A DNA stretch of 64,000 bases from Delphinus delphis (lineage: Eukaryota > Chordata > Mammalia > Artiodactyla > Delphinidae). Position numbers and translations under genes: made by a program. The stretch spans positions 77,007,281 to 77,071,280 of the forward strand of contig NC_082699.1 of assembly GCF_949987515.2 (NCBI RefSeq). Reading direction: 5' to 3'. The notes beneath the pieces were generated by a model. The model searched no databases, was not told the DNA's origin, and saw only the letters and a list, made by a program, of their open reading frames with translations. Below are positions 11,662-23,545 of this stretch, one piece after another (positions within the stretch are counted from its first letter, which is position 1; the number at the start of each line of letters is the position of its first letter).

Positions 11662-11800
11662 TCTCCAACCATCACCTATCGAAGTCCTGTCACACGCCAA
11701 GAACCATGGCAGTTACGGGAGCACCAAGGTGAATAAGATATCCTCCCTCCTTCAAAGGACTCTCAGTCGCTAGGAGGACACCAGCACGTAAAAGCAAACT
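11662..11800 (-). repeat. L2 LINE fragment, antisense
   Basis: 'cacgccaagaaccatggcagttacgggagcaccaaggtgaataagat' fits antisense L2 (gccaggcactgtgctaggcactggggatacagcagtgaacaagac). Confidence 0.5.
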
Positions 11801-12284
11801 GCGGAAGCTCCTCCATCCACACGTTTCGCTTTACGAACATTCACGAGAATAAGGGAAGCTAAATAACGGAGAGAATGCACATCAGCTCAGCCGCCAACCG
11901 ACAGATGATGTACTGGGTCACTTACATGGTGTTACTGTGGACAGGCTATGAACAGACTTTCAGGGGTCTAACCTGTTGGTAAGTAGAGGAACTTCCACAC
12001 AACAACGCACTAGGTCCTAAAGGGAGGTAGGAACAAGGTACTGTGGGAGCTGGGAGCACACTGTACCAGGCAGGGTCAGAGAATATTGTACCTTATCTGA
12101 AATTGGTCTGATTCAAACCTAAGTCAGTGTGATTCAAAAGCTCACACCCGTCCCATGTTACCATCTGCTTTCAATAGGAACAGAAGCTCAGGCCCAAAGC
12201 AACTCAGAAAGTACAAATGCTGACCCCCAAATGCTACCAGCTGCTCCCCCCATCTTGATTCCAGGAGCTGTGTGAGGGTAGCTC
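11801..12284. other. Unassigned sequence
   Basis: No gene recognised; parts may be worn antisense L2. Confidence 0.3.
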
Positions 12285-12285
12285 G

Positions 12286-12490
12286 AGACTTCTCTGGCGG
12301 TCCACTGGTTAAGACTTCGCCTTCCGATGCAGGGGGTGTGGGTTCAATCCCTGGTCGGGGAGCTAAGATCCCATATGCCTTGTGGCCAAAAAACCAAAAG
12401 AGAAAACAGAAGCAGTAGTGTCACAAATTCAGTAAAAACTTTAAAAAATGGTCCACATCAAAAAAAATCTTAAAAAAGGAAAAAAAAAGA
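12286..12490 (+). mobile_element. CHR-type tRNA-derived SINE
   Basis: The head 'gacttctctggcggtccactggtt' and the RNA polymerase III boxes are visible: A box at about 12,295-12,308 and B box GGTTCAATCCC at 12,341-12,351. The body 'gggagctaagatcccatatgcc' is followed by an AC/A-rich tail with 'ggtccacatcaaaaaaaatctt' and an A-rich end. This tRNA-Glu-related family is non-autonomous and copied by L1 machinery. No clear target-site duplication could be found, so the element is probably old. This family is key evidence for a cetartiodactyl genome. Confidence 0.9.
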
Positions 12491-13799
12491 AGGCAGATTT
12501 CCTGAAAATGTGTCCTGGAATGAAGGGCACCTGGGACGGCTCCGCAGAAGGTCCCGGGGCTCCGGTCTGGCCAGATGCCACTGCTGGGTCTCCAGAGGAA
12601 GCAGAGCATGAAGAGGGTCCTGGTTGCGTTACCTAAGACACGGTGACGCAACCTGGGAAGCGTGGAGAGCGCTAGAAAACGGAATCTGAATGTTCAACGA
12701 GCAAACCAATTAGGAAAGGAAAGGACTTCCTATGGACTTATTGGAAATACTCAATGATTTTGGAGCATATGTAGTGGCTGCAGAAAGTAATTTTACTGTG
12801 AACATTCTGGGGAGACTGTGCGGTGGCATGAGGAAGAGCTCTCCAAGGTCAGGAGGCTGCAAACAGTCCGGCTGCCCTCTGTGCGTGTGAAGCGGGTGAA
12901 GGAGAGAGGATGCTGGTTTGGGTTACCAAGCACAGCTGGCATCCTGGAGGCCCTCCTGGGGGAGGGCGCGCTGCTGAGCGCCCAGGAACCAGAACACCTG
13001 GTCCCTGAGATCTGACCCCAAACCAGCACAAACCAAAGAAAACCGTACACTTCCTCCCCGGGCTCGGGCACGCAGCTCTGCGCGGTTATAAGGGTTACCA
13101 CGCGCCGGCAGCAGCTCCGCTTGACAGCCGTGTGGCTTTGATTACTGAGACGAAAAAGTGAGTTCATCGTCCTTCACTGAACAGGTTGGGACACAATCTC
13201 TCAAAACGTGGGTGGACCCTGGGGGGAGGGATCCTCGGAGGTGGGGCAGCAGAGAAACGGCTGTCTGCAGGCCCCTGCCCACGCCCACCTTCCGAGCAGC
13301 TGTGAGAGATGCTGACCAGGCCACACGTGCTCTTAGCTCCAAAGCGTTCTCTGCGGCTTCCTTCCCAGGAATGGTTCCGACCTAGGCATCTTGTGGAATG
13401 TTCCGAGGTGACGCTCCTGTCCCGTCAGCACCTCGAAGTGCCGTCCTCCGTCCTGGGAAGGCCTGCCCGTCACAGCTGTGTGGGCAGCGAGCCCCACACT
13501 CAGCACCCCCCAGCAGAGGCCCCCGTGGCAGGCACGTACATGGGCAGGGGCCTCTTCCAGGCAACAGGAACGCGCGGTCTTCCCCAGTGGCCTGGGTCCC
13601 CTCGGGGTGATCAGCAGGGGGCAGTCTAGGGATCAGCGCACCGTCACTCAGAAGCACCTTCCAAATCTCCTCCACTGCGGAAAGAGCTAAGAAGGCGTCC
13701 CTGTGCTTCCCTCCTGACATCCACCATGGGCCGTGGATTCCGCGACTCAGGAGTCTGTCTGCCCCACCATTAGGAGAGCTGGGACAAAAGGGACAGACC
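12491..13799. other. Unassigned sequence
   Basis: No gene recognised. The minus-strand frame at 13,382-13,720 and its neighbours have random GC-rich composition. Confidence 0.35.
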
Positions 13800-13892
13800 C
13801 TGGTTCACGCTGAGCACAAGGCAGGGGGTTCACGGAACGCTTGCTGAATCAACGGGCGAGCAAACAGATGAATGAACAGCGAGCAAATGAAT
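13800..13892 (+). repeat. L2 LINE 3' terminus
   Basis: 'tcacggaacgcttgctgaatcaacggg' plus 'cagatgaatgaac' matches the L2 tail (gctcaataaatatttgttgaatgaatgaa). Confidence 0.5.
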
Positions 13893-14902
13893 AGGGCTCC
13901 AGCCACTGGTCTCCCCAAGGGTGCAAGTCAGTTCTAAAGCCGTGGGACTGTGACTGTTTCCTCCGGGTCAGCAACAGTCAGGACCAGGAGAAGGCAGGGC
14001 CAGCCCAAGGGGCGAGGAGCAGACCTGGAGAACAGCTAAGGGTGGAGGCTGGAACTCGGCATAGAGCGCTGACTCTGGGGACCCGGGGCAGAGCCTGGGG
14101 ACAGGCGCCCTCAGTGGTTAGGGCGCGTGGTGGCAAGGTGATGGCCAACCGACAGTGGTAACCTTTGAGAGGAGGCAGAGGGGTCTTGTTTTGGTTCTCT
14201 TATTTTTACTTGTAAATAAATACGGAGATGTTTCATATTTTAATATTACACATGCCACCTAATTATTGTAATTGCGTGTAATTATTACACATATACAGAC
14301 TATATACAACTATACAATGAACGTGCAAAATGTGCAGCTATTATTTGGGATTTTGTTTTGATTTTTGTTTTGTTTTAATTCTCAGGGCAAATGGTCTCAC
14401 TGCAATAAAACAACAGAACGAGGAAGACGAACGCCTCTGACCATGCTGTGGCTTTGAGCGTTCTGCGGTGGAAGGCTCATCGCTTCCTACCAGCTTATCA
14501 GATCCCTGGAGGGTCCTGTGAGGCTCACTGTGCTCAGAAATCTCCGCAGGTTGAGCTCTTCCAACACCTGAAACATCTCCCCGCCCTCCTGACGGCTGTG
14601 CAACGTCCAGCACCTTCTCCTTGTCGAGCCCCGTCAGGCTCGACAGGGCCGGCTCCGCTCCCCGGAGCCTCAGATCTCGGACGCCGCCGTCAATGACGTT
14701 TCTAGTTCCAGAGAGAGGCTAGGAGCTCAGTGCAGTCTAGGCCTGGCTGGGGTCCCGTTCCATCTGGGCAGTGACTCGACCCTCAGCGATGTGGGCTGTG
14801 CCCAGGTGGGAGTGCTTCCGGCGCACCTACCCTTGGTGGTGGGGGCACCTGGCACAGCGGCCAGCGTACAGGATGCCCCGAGTAAAGGGCAGCCTAGCCA
14901 GG
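13893..14902. other. Unassigned sequence with an AT-rich patch
   Basis: 14,180-14,420 is AT-rich, with 'ttaatattacacatgccacctaattattgtaattg'-like wording and TTTTG runs. No family or gene identified. Confidence 0.35.
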
Positions 14903-15075
14903 CACCAAGACTCAAACCTGGCTCCTCCACCTCCCGGCTGTGTGGCTCTGGAAGAGGAACGTAACCTCTCTGAGCCTCGGTGGGACGAGAGTCACAGGGA
15001 TCACAGCAGCCCCTTCACAAGGAGGGCTTGGCGTAACGCCCGGCACACAGTCAGGTCGTAACAAGCGCTACTCTA
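14903..15075 (+). repeat. MIR SINE, well preserved
   Basis: In order: 'gactcaaacctggctcctccacctcccggctgtgtggctctgg', 'aacgtaacctctctgagcctcggt', and the tail 'gcttggcgtaacgcccggcacacag'. This follows the MIR consensus from its middle to its 3' end. Confidence 0.8.
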
Positions 15076-15717
15076 ATGAACTGCTCTCTCCTTTCTCTCT
15101 CCTGCTCAAATCTCTCAGGAGACTCGTTGGCAGTGGTGGGTCTTGAAAGAGCCCAGCAAAGGGGGCACCGAGTGGGCACTGAGGCCGGTGCTGGGCACCC
15201 TGGGACCCTCACTGGGAAGCACGCTGGCCTCCCCCTTCCCCCTGCAAATCACACCGACCTGGCTCCCCCCCTTGCCAGCGGGGCCCCCGGGCTCTGGATA
15301 GGCTCCTGGCTCCTTCCGCTGGGCGATAATCATCTTCAGATGCAGCTGGCACGGTGTTCTGAGGTGGGAGCGTCAATTATTAAACCATTATTTGTTCACG
15401 TCTCCGGGAGGCGGGAGACTTTGCCTCCTCCACAAACATGCCTGGAAGACCACTGGGCCTACGCGGTTACCCTGCAACCAGGAGCTGGGCCGCCGATCAA
15501 AAGACAAACAAACAATCAGGCCCAGAGATTCTGAATCGGGACCATGAAGCCACTGGGCATGGAGGTGAGCAGACAACGGTTCAGTACTGGCTCTCCTCGG
15601 AACCTGGGAAGCAGGCGCTGGACTTTCCAGGCCTAAGAATCCTGCTGAGAATCCCAAGCTGGGACTGCAGGGCCTCTGGGTCACCGGGTGGCCAGCCTTG
15701 GCTCTGAGGCCCTGGCG
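15076..15717. other. Unassigned sequence
   Basis: 15,515-15,545 faintly resembles a MER5-type hAT relic ('agagattctgaatcggg'). No gene seen. Confidence 0.3.
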
Positions 15718-15800
15718 GGGTCTGCATCCCAGCTCTGGTGCCTCGCCAAGTCTTGTCACTTCCCTGAGCCTCGGATTGGCAACTTCAAATGACAGTGGCG
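15718..15800 (+). repeat. MIR SINE fragment
   Basis: 'catcccagctctggtgcctcgccaagtcttgtcacttccctgagcctcgg' matches the MIR core. Confidence 0.65.
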
Positions 15801-16239
15801 TCCCCGAAGCTGCGAGTCCCGTGGGGATCCAGGACGGTGAAGGGCAGGGTCCGCAGCTCGGCTTACCCGAATCATCATGTTGGCTGTCCGTTACACACGC
15901 AGACTTGGGCTCTGCGCCTGACCTTCTACATAAGGAGCCTTAGGAGACACAGGGTCAGTGATTCTGAACTGGCCAACCCAGTACCTTGCACCCTCCCTGC
16001 GGCAATGGCCGATGAGAAGCCCCGTCAGGCGCGGGGTACCCAGAAGCCGCCCTGAAAACAGCACTCGCCTCCTGGAAGGCTCAGCTTGACCCTGTGCCTT
16101 GGGGCCACCAGCTGATGCACGGTTTATACAGCCTGTAAGACGGGCAATTCCCGCGGGTGACCTCCAAGCCTCCCCTGCACATCACCGGGCCCGGCCAGCA
16201 CAGCCTCCTACAGAACCAGGGAACTGGGAGGTGGTGTGC
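15801..16239. other. Unassigned GC-rich sequence
   Basis: No gene or repeat recognised. Confidence 0.35.
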
Positions 16240-16400
16240 TTGGTGGAAGAGCAACAGAACCGGGTCCAAACACGCTGTCTGACTTGACCCCAGCTCCCCA
16301 AGTCCCCGTCCTTCAGTCTTTTCCCCAGTAACATGGGAATGGTTTCTCCATCTCCCTGGGTTACATCAAAGATGGAACGAGACAGTGACTGCAAAGAGTA
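16240..16400 (+). repeat. Probable MIR SINE fragment
   Basis: 'accgggtccaaacacgctgtctgacttgacc', 'cttcagtcttttccccagtaacatggg' and 'ggttacatcaaagatggaacgagacagtg' follow MIR order with strong divergence. Confidence 0.45.
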
Positions 16401-17179
16401 GTGACTCAGTTCGGACTCAGGACATGCAGTGGGCCCTTCCCTCTCTCAGCGGTGACCTCATCCATCCTCACTCCAGCGTGGGAATCCCCTCCACCATACC
16501 CTTGGCACCACAAAGATTTGGGACTTTGGGGAGGTCTGTGGGAAGAGGGGTGTGCAGACACTGGGCAGGGCTGCAGGTCGGGTCGGCGGGGGTTGGGGAG
16601 GAGTCTTACCTTGGGGGCAGCTATGTGCCTAGTGCCTCATCTCAACGTGCCTTTTCCAATAGCCACCTCTACCCGGAATGTTCTCAGGACCAACGCCAAG
16701 CCTCCCAGGGGCCTGTGTCCCAAAGCCATCTCTGCTGCCCCAGGAGACAGACCTCAGAGAGCCCTGGGCGCCCCCCTCCCTCCTCTGCCCCCTGACTCTG
16801 GGACCAGGAGGCAGGGAAGTGAGCCCACAACTCCTGACGGCAGCCTGAGCTCTAGCAAGAGAGGCTGTGCAGCCAGGGCTCCTCCAGAGGCTCACCGCGG
16901 CCTCCCCAGGGCTCCCCTGTAACGCAGGCCAGCAGCAAAGCACCGGACTTGGGGGTGGGGGCGGGCGGGCCTGTTTTCTCAACAGCAACTGCATTAACCG
17001 TGTCTGAGCACGGTCTCCATTTGTAAATGTGACAGGCTTGCTTTCAGAATTAATTTCTTCCCGTGTCAAAACCTGGCGCTGCCTGAAAGGACTGACGGAG
17101 GAAAGGGGAGGCGGTCGAGGGAAAGTGCAGGCAGAGCCAGCCAAGGTGGAAGAGAGCGCCCTCACCCACGCACGCATTC
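16401..17179. other. Unassigned GC-rich sequence
   Basis: A minus-strand 182-codon frame at 16,629-17,177 has no recognisable domain and is regarded as a chance frame. Confidence 0.35.
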
Positions 17180-17480
17180 ACCCGTCTGTTCCTTCACTCA
17201 TCTTTCATTCACATGTTCTCCGAGCTCCGAGCACTGTCACGGATCTGGCGCGGTGCTCGGCGTGGGGTCACAAGTGACTCAGCCACACCTCTGCTCTCCA
17301 GGAGGGCTCGCAGCCTGTGAGAGGAGGCGGGAAGGGCAGTGGAAAGTCAGGCAAGATGCTCTGGAGCCCAGGGTAGGGGCAGCCAGCTCAGACGGGGAGG
17401 CGGTGCCTGTGCTGCGTTTTCAAAGAGTAGCAGGAAGGCGCACAGGGCAGAAGGAAAAGGCACGGAGGGGTGATCGTCCG
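17180..17480 (-). repeat. L2 LINE fragment, antisense
   Basis: 'cattcacatgttctccgagctccgagcactgtcacgg' begins the antisense L2 tail. 'ctccaggagggctcgcagcctgtgagagg' and 'gaaggcgcacagggcagaaggaaaaggcacggagg' match the antisense L2 body. Confidence 0.55.
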
Positions 17481-17577
17481 AGGTTTCGGACATGGGTCAG
17501 CATGGCAGAGGGGCGAGGCCGGACGCCAGCAGGGGTGACCAGGCCTGAAGGCCCTGATGGGGCGGAGTCTGTATTCT

Positions 17578-17779
17578 TTTTTTTTGCGGTCCGCGGGCCT
17601 GTCACTGTTGTGGCCTCTCCCGTGGCGGAGCACAGGCTCCAGACGCGCAGGCCCAGCGGCCATGGCTCACGGGCCCAGCCGCTCCGTGGCATGTGGGATC
17701 TTCCCGGACCGGGGCACGAACCTGCGTCCCCTGCATCGGCAGGCGGACTCTCAACCACTGCGCCACCAGGGAAGCCCGA
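17578..17779 (-). mobile_element. CHR-type SINE, antisense, with 14-bp target-site duplications
   Basis: Read on the minus strand it starts with the 'gggcttccctggtggcgcagtggttgagagtccgcctg' head. It then has a B box (reverse complement at 17,712-17,722) and the 'gagcctgtgctccgccacgggagag' body, and ends in a poly-A tail seen here as T's at 17,577-17,584. It is flanked by perfect copies of GGAGTCTGTATTCT at 17,564-17,577 and 17,780-17,793. The intact duplications show clean L1-driven insertion of moderate age. Confidence 0.95.
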
Positions 17780-17929
17780 GGAGTCTGTATTCTGAGCACA
17801 ACGGGGGCCCGGTGGGCATTTGAAGCTGCCGGGGCCTTAGTCACGGAAGCAGGGTGAGAAACACCACTGCTGCCCGTGTCTCCACAGAGAACTTGCACAC
17901 AACCTCAGACTGCATCCTGACCATGGCCC

Positions 17930-18035
17930 TACCGGATGGTGCCCACTTTTCCTCCATTTGTCAGCTGAGGAGACTGAAGGCCACATGGTGGGCGAGCAGG
18001 GCAGTGGGGACCCCAACCTGCCTGCCGATGCCGGT
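17930..18035 (-). repeat. MIR SINE fragment, antisense
   Basis: 'cccacttttcctccatttgtcagctgaggagactgaaggccacatgg' matches antisense MIR (ccattttacagatgaggaaactgaggc). Confidence 0.55.
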
Positions 18036-20009
18036 CCAGGGCCTGGGCCTCTCACGGCCACACATAGCAACAGGCCAGCCAGAGAAGCCATGGGGCCTGG
18101 CAGCCGCTCCCCGCAAGAGTCAGGAGCCGGCATGGGGTCCCTTCGGCTGGCTGCCACCTCCCAGGCAGAGGCGAAGCCCTTCTCCCATCAGGAAGAACTG
18201 CCGTGGGGGCGTGAGCTCCTCCCTAGCAGCCACGAAGCCCGCGGCGGGTGGAGGGAGCCACAGACAAAGGCACCACGGACCCAAGTGGCCTGGCCCGTGG
18301 ACCCCCCCGCCTTTCAAACGCCATCAACCGGCCACTGAACAGGCAGCTGTCCTGAGGACAGGAGGCCTTGCCCGCTGAGGAGAACGGCTCGAAAAAAGGC
18401 TACTTTTAAGTGAACCCACTTACAAATGGGACCAAATTGCCATGGCAAATGGTGAAAATAAGGTAAAACGGAGGCTTTACTTTGGAAATAAAATGAAAAG
18501 AAGTATGAAAACAAGCTCACTTTAGGTTATGCTTAACACAAGCCAGGTTATGTTTGCCAGAGGTACTAAGTCTTTGAAAGAGCAAAGGAACAGCCAGGTT
18601 GTGACCGTCTTTTCCTGCCCTTTGCTGAGAGCGCGCACGAGAGCACAGCGCGCCCGCTGGCTTCACTCCACACGGCGGCGGCAGCGCAGGAGGGGCATTT
18701 CTCTGCACCGCCTGGAGGGCCCCGCGCTGGCCCAGTCACCCCCTACCCTTAGCTCTCAGCTCTGCCCCCAGGTCCTCCTTGGCCCAGGGCTCGGGGTCCA
18801 AAGGAAGCTCTCCTGGATCACTTCACCAACTTCAGGAAATTCTGCACCTTCTCCAGGATTTGTGATGGACTCTGCAGTTGCTCTTCATTTTCTCTGCGCT
18901 CTCCTGTCAGGTGTTATGGACAGTAGGCAGCCGGGCGGGTGCAGGGACTCCACAGGAGGAGACAAGTGTCCGTGTGGGGCGGGGACCCACTGTACTGAGG
19001 TCAGCCCGTTCGTGTGACCCCTGGGACAGCCCTGTATCTGCAGGGCGTGGACGCTGACGAGTCAGGAAGATCAGTGGTCTTGCCAAGGCCAGAGCCGGCC
19101 CGCGGGGCCGAGAGCCAGGGGGCGGGAACGCCGGGCACCCAGCCCGCGCCTCCATCAGCCCCGCAGCCTCACCCTGCGGACCCGCCTCACCGGCCCACCC
19201 AGGCCCTGCTCATCCTGCCGCCTCCGGCCTGGAACCTTTCCCTCTGCTCTCGCGGGCTGAAATCCTACCGCTACTTTCAGCCCTCTCTCACACGCCACTT
19301 CTTCCACGAATTCTCCCCGCTCAGCCCAGACAAGGCACTGCTTGGTGCCCTCGGCATCGCGTGAGAACGTCCGGGTCGGGAGCTTCTCCCCCACCCAGTG
19401 CCCCGATCGCTGGCCCGAGTCAAACTCAAGAGGTGACGCTAACTTGAACCGACGCCCAGGTGGCCCACGTGGCTGCGTGGCCTGACGTCCAAGCCCTGGC
19501 TCAGGGCTCACGGGCACCTTCAGCCGCCAGTGCCCCATCATCAAGCCCGTCCCGCACTTCCAGGCTTAGACGTGGCCGTCAATGCTCTCACCGTCCCCGT
19601 GACCCACAGAGACATTCAGTGGAAAGCAGGGCTTTCTGCTGCTTACTAAGCAAAGCTGGATTTCTGCAGAATAAAGTTCACGCTTCCAGAAATAGAAAAG
19701 GCATGTGGGTGATAACGTGCCATAGCTTCAGAAAGCAGGGAAATTAACGCTTCCTCCTAATGACAGCTTGGCAGGTTCCGCGTCTGAGAAAGAGAATGAC
19801 CGAGGGCGATTCTGCTGCCCGGCTGGTGGCAGCGCTGCCTGTGGCGGTCAGCCTCGCACCCACAGGAAGGGTCCGGATGCCAGCGCCGCCCCCAGGCAGC
19901 CAGCAAAACGCGTGGGACGGAGGGGAGCCCGGCTGGGGCCTGGGCCCAGGACCCAGAGGACATGGGAGACACGTGTGCGGGATGCGCTCCCAGAGCTCAG
20001 GCAGGGAGC
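18036..20009. other. Unassigned GC-rich sequence
   Basis: About 2 kb without a recognised gene or repeat. 19,080-19,240 is very GC-rich. 18,400-18,560 is AT-richer and unique-looking. Confidence 0.35.
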
Positions 20010-20110
20010 TCTGAGGTCCGCGGCGGGAGCGGGTGACAGCTGAGCTGCGCCCTGAAGGACGGACTAAGTTTTCCAGGTGGAGCAAAGGGAGGCGGGAGGG
20101 GACCCCGCGT
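20010..20110 (-). repeat. Probable L2 LINE fragment, antisense
   Basis: 'agctgagctgcgccctgaaggacggactaagttttccaggtgg' resembles the antisense L2 body phrase 'tgagctgagtcttgaaggatgagtagg...'. Confidence 0.5.
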
Positions 20111-20334
20111 CAGTGCTTTCAGTAGAGACACCCCGCCCCCGTAGGGCCACAAAACCCTCTGAAAATCTGACGAAAACTACAGACCCCGTTCCCAGAGAAA
20201 CGAATCCCCACATACAGTGTGTGTAATTTTGCGCCGTTTGAGGACAACTCACCGCCGGCCCCCGGCTGACATACTTGCTCAGCGGAATGTGAGTGGCTGA
20301 GGACAAAGCCTTTTGCAGTCCCTGTGCCTCCAGA

Positions 20335-20400
20335 GTCTAGGCCGCACCCGGTGCACGCCACAGGGCTGAACAGATGCTTGCTGAGTGAACAAACAACCGA
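20335..20400 (+). repeat. L2 LINE 3' terminus
   Basis: 'gaacagatgcttgctgagtgaacaaac' matches the L2 3' end. Confidence 0.5.
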
Positions 20401-22349
20401 ACTGGTGACGCCCCGCCAGGCTGTGCGTGGGCATTAACCGAGCGCACATGGGCTGGAGACAAAGGTCCGCGTCTTCCTTGAGCGCAGAACAAGCTCACGA
20501 AGCGCCCTCCCTGCAGACCCAGGTCCTGATGAGACTGTCACAGGCTCCCAGGAGTGGGGGAAGGCAACATGGCCCAGGCAGCCGGCCTGCTCCTATGCCA
20601 GGCGCTTGGGTGGCCCGACGATGCTCGCCACAGGCCTCTGTGCTTCAGGAGAGTGGCTGCCCCAGCTCTACTCGCACAGAAGGCCAGCATGGGGCCGGCG
20701 CTGGGGGCGCCCGGGGAGGATGCCCAGGGTGAAATGCAGGCTGCGACATCCCCCCTGTGGGTTCTCAAAAGCTCCAATGGATTTTTAACAAAACACAGCC
20801 AAGGTAATTCAAACCAATCTATCCCACACCAAATACTGCCATCAGAACACAACGTCAACTCAGGACAGCCCTGCCTGCCCCACCCCTGGCCGTTCGTTCA
20901 TTCACAAACATCAGGGCGACCTCTGAGCTCCAATTTTCTGTAGCTGTCTCCATGTCCAGAAGACCCCGTGCCTCCAAGTCTGCAGTGAACCTTCCAGTGC
21001 TCAGGCTGCCTGTAACACCCAGAAGCACCAGGTCCCACGTCAGCCCCGAGCCCTGACTTGCACTTCAGAAACCACGGACAGTGACAGTCTGTGTCCAGAG
21101 CCACAGGCGTTGCAGAGAGGGGCTGGGAGCCAAATGACAGGGGGGATTCTGACCTCAGGAAGATTACGTCGGAGGATGAAACACCCACATGAATAACTAC
21201 CACCCCAAATGAAAGATGTCAGTCTCTCGGGGGGAGGGGTAAGGTGCTGTGAGCAGGAACCACGGAACCATGTGGGAGGAGCCTGGTGCAAAGAACACCG
21301 GCATGACGGGCGCAGGGACAGGAAGAGAGGGGCTCACAGAGCACGGCACCGCCTCGTCATCCGAGCGCTCTGGGGCACGTGTCCACTGGGACCCCTCCCC
21401 CTCCTCCGGGCTTCTGTCACCAGCTCGCCGCTTCCCTAGTCCCTTCTGCCCACACCTGCCCCGTGCTCCATCTTGGAGCCCCATATCTGGGCTGACCTCT
21501 GTCCTCGGAACCACACGTCCACCCGCCTGCTGAATGCCAGCTGTGTCCAGGTCTCCCTGACTGTAAACACCACTGAAAAGTCTGCACTGACCTGTCCGCA
21601 TTCCCCCTAAGGTTTCAGGTTTGGGGAAGAAGGAGAATTGGGAACTGGAGGCACGGATGTTCACAGCCCCCTGGAAACACAATCCACGGCAAACGCCTCT
21701 GCTCCAGGCCCCTCTCCTGCTCCCTGGTCCTTCCCGGCCCTGCCCACACACTCGTGGCAGCTTGGATGGACGGCGAAGAAGCTTCTGTCTGTCAGGCGTG
21801 GCACTCAACAGCCTCAGCTCCTGCTGGGACCGCCTCCCTCCCCTTTCCCTACATTACCCTCCCTCCCTCTCCTCCTCCTGCGTTAATTCAGCGTATGAGT
21901 CATGAGTTCTGACTGCGGCCAAGCTCCTTCCGTGCCCTGTACTACAGGTAAACTCTTCCGTACTCTTCAAACTTCCAGCACCCACGACACAACCGCCCCA
22001 ATCCTATCCTGTGACATGATCTCCCCTCCTGTTTCACAAGGAAAATGGGCCACATGTGGGACCCCTGTGTCTTCCTGCTACGAAACATACGCCCCACCAC
22101 ATCTGGACTCTCCAGGTGCCCCTCAGCATCCGGGCTCCAGGCACACAGCCCCATGGAAAGCGCACCCGACCCTGGCACAGCGTATCCTTAGGCCCACACT
22201 GCTGCTGCCTCTTCTACTGATCTCTGCCCAGACGTTACCTCCTCCGGCCCCCTCCCCAGGAAACCCAACCCCTACTGCCTTCCCGCCCTCCCCACGATCG
22301 CCCACAGGCCTTGGTGCTATCGCACTGCCGAGCTACGTGAGTGACAGGC
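20401..22349. other. Unassigned GC-rich sequence
   Basis: No gene recognised. Pyrimidine-rich CCCT runs at 21,835-21,885. The 203-codon minus frame at 21,197-21,808 has no recognisable motif. Confidence 0.35.
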
Positions 22350-22450
22350 AGGTAAGTGAGGGTCTGTCTCTCCACAACAGGGTCAGCTCCCCGAAGCCAG
22401 GCTCTGAGCCACTCCTGTGCCTTGCCGTGTCCCGAGCACACGGAGGTTCC
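22350..22450 (+). repeat. L2 LINE 3' UTR fragment
   Basis: 'gggtctgtctctccacaacagggtcagctccccgaagccagg' matches the L2 phrase 'actagactgtgagctccttgagggcagg'. Confidence 0.5.
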
Positions 22451-23055
22451 AACAGTCCTCACGACACGCTAAAGGTCCTCTGCTAGGCTGGGACATGAGC
22501 TCAGGACACCTGAGGCCCAGCTCCTCCCATCACGCCAGGCTACACCCACGGCCTTCAGCGTCTTCGACCAGCCCATGCCCCTGGACCCCATTCCAGGCCC
22601 AGAGCTGGGTTCCCAGTATGCACCCAGGAAGCGAGTGCTGACTGATCCAGTCCCTGGCATGGCGGGCGGCCTCTCTCCAGGCCTCTGGCAGAGCCGCAGG
22701 TTCCTGCTGCGGGGTCTGCCCCGCCCCCCATCTGCCGCCCCCACCCCGCTTAGAGCCCCCACAAGGCTGCAATAAGATAAACACCACAGCCTGCAGATCC
22801 CGGGAACCACGTGGCCACGGCAGAGCGGGCATCTTGCAGGCTGGCAGGAAGTGGCTCTCTGGCACCTTCCCACGGCTGCACTCCGGTACTTCCTGTCAAG
22901 CCACATATGCTGTCAGGAAGAGCTGGTTTCCATGCATGTCTGGAGTGGCCGCTTCTGCCCACTCCAAACCAGAGGAGGGGATGTGCTTTGGGTCCTACGG
23001 AACCTACACGCTGGGGGATTGGGAGCTGACGCTTTGAGCCTCAGAGCCCTGGCCT
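22451..23055. other. Unassigned sequence
   Basis: No gene or repeat recognised. Confidence 0.35.
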
Positions 23056-23059
23056 CTCT

Positions 23060-23415
23060 GTGACAGAATGAAGGGATCGCGTCTACTTCGCTGCCCCGCC
23101 CTCAGCTGCCTTGTTATGATGCAATTCTGCCCCACCCTCGAGAAATCAGCGTTCTTCCGCAAGAACCAGCGTACTTTGGGTGGACAGGGGCGAAACACCT
23201 GCAGGAAGTGGTCGGCTCTTAACAAAAGGGGTCGTAAAGCCTCGTTCGAGTGTGTATTTATCATTAGGTCCCCAGGGGCTCTCGACATGATGGCTAAGCT
23301 TGGCCGATCCGTTTGTTCGACACAGCTCACTATTGTTGAGAAGGTATCGCACCACACACTCCTGCTCGACAGATGCTGGGGATACATGTGCCATTTAACC
23401 TTCCGCTCAGTCACG
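23060..23415. other. CpG-retaining block of unknown identity
   Basis: About 22 CpG in 350 bp of only moderate GC content (hand count). The observed number is close to the number expected by chance, unlike the flanks. It carries the small palindrome GTTCTT-CCGC-AAGAAC near 23,152. A minus frame of 190 codons (23,004-23,576) and a plus frame of 116 codons (23,068-23,418) are both open. I do not recognise either protein. It may be a worn LTR, a regulatory element or a conserved element. Confidence 0.35.
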
Positions 23416-23417
23416 TA

Positions 23418-23545
23418 AACTGGGACTGTGTGTGGTCCCTTTACAGATCCAGAGACTAAAGTTCTGCAAGGAAAAGCATCGGACCCGAGGAAGAGGAGGA
23501 CCCAGGGCCCACGGCCCCGAAGCCCGTGTTCTTCCTGATCTGCTG
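23418..23545 (-). repeat. MIR SINE fragment, antisense
   Basis: 'tttacagatccagagactaaagttctgcaaggaa' and 'cccacggccccgaagcccgtgttcttcc' match antisense MIR (tttacagatgaggaaactgag ... ccaaagcctgtgctctt). Confidence 0.55.

Noticed and set aside
12286..12366. Possible tRNA gene (A and B boxes)
   Set aside because: Boxes belong to a SINE; no cloverleaf or anticodon arm is intact. Same for the SINEs at 17.6 and 62.7 kb.
14341..14613. Possible minus-strand exon with poly-Lys end
   Set aside because: The Lys/Gln-rich end is the TTTTG-rich tract read backward; no splice support.
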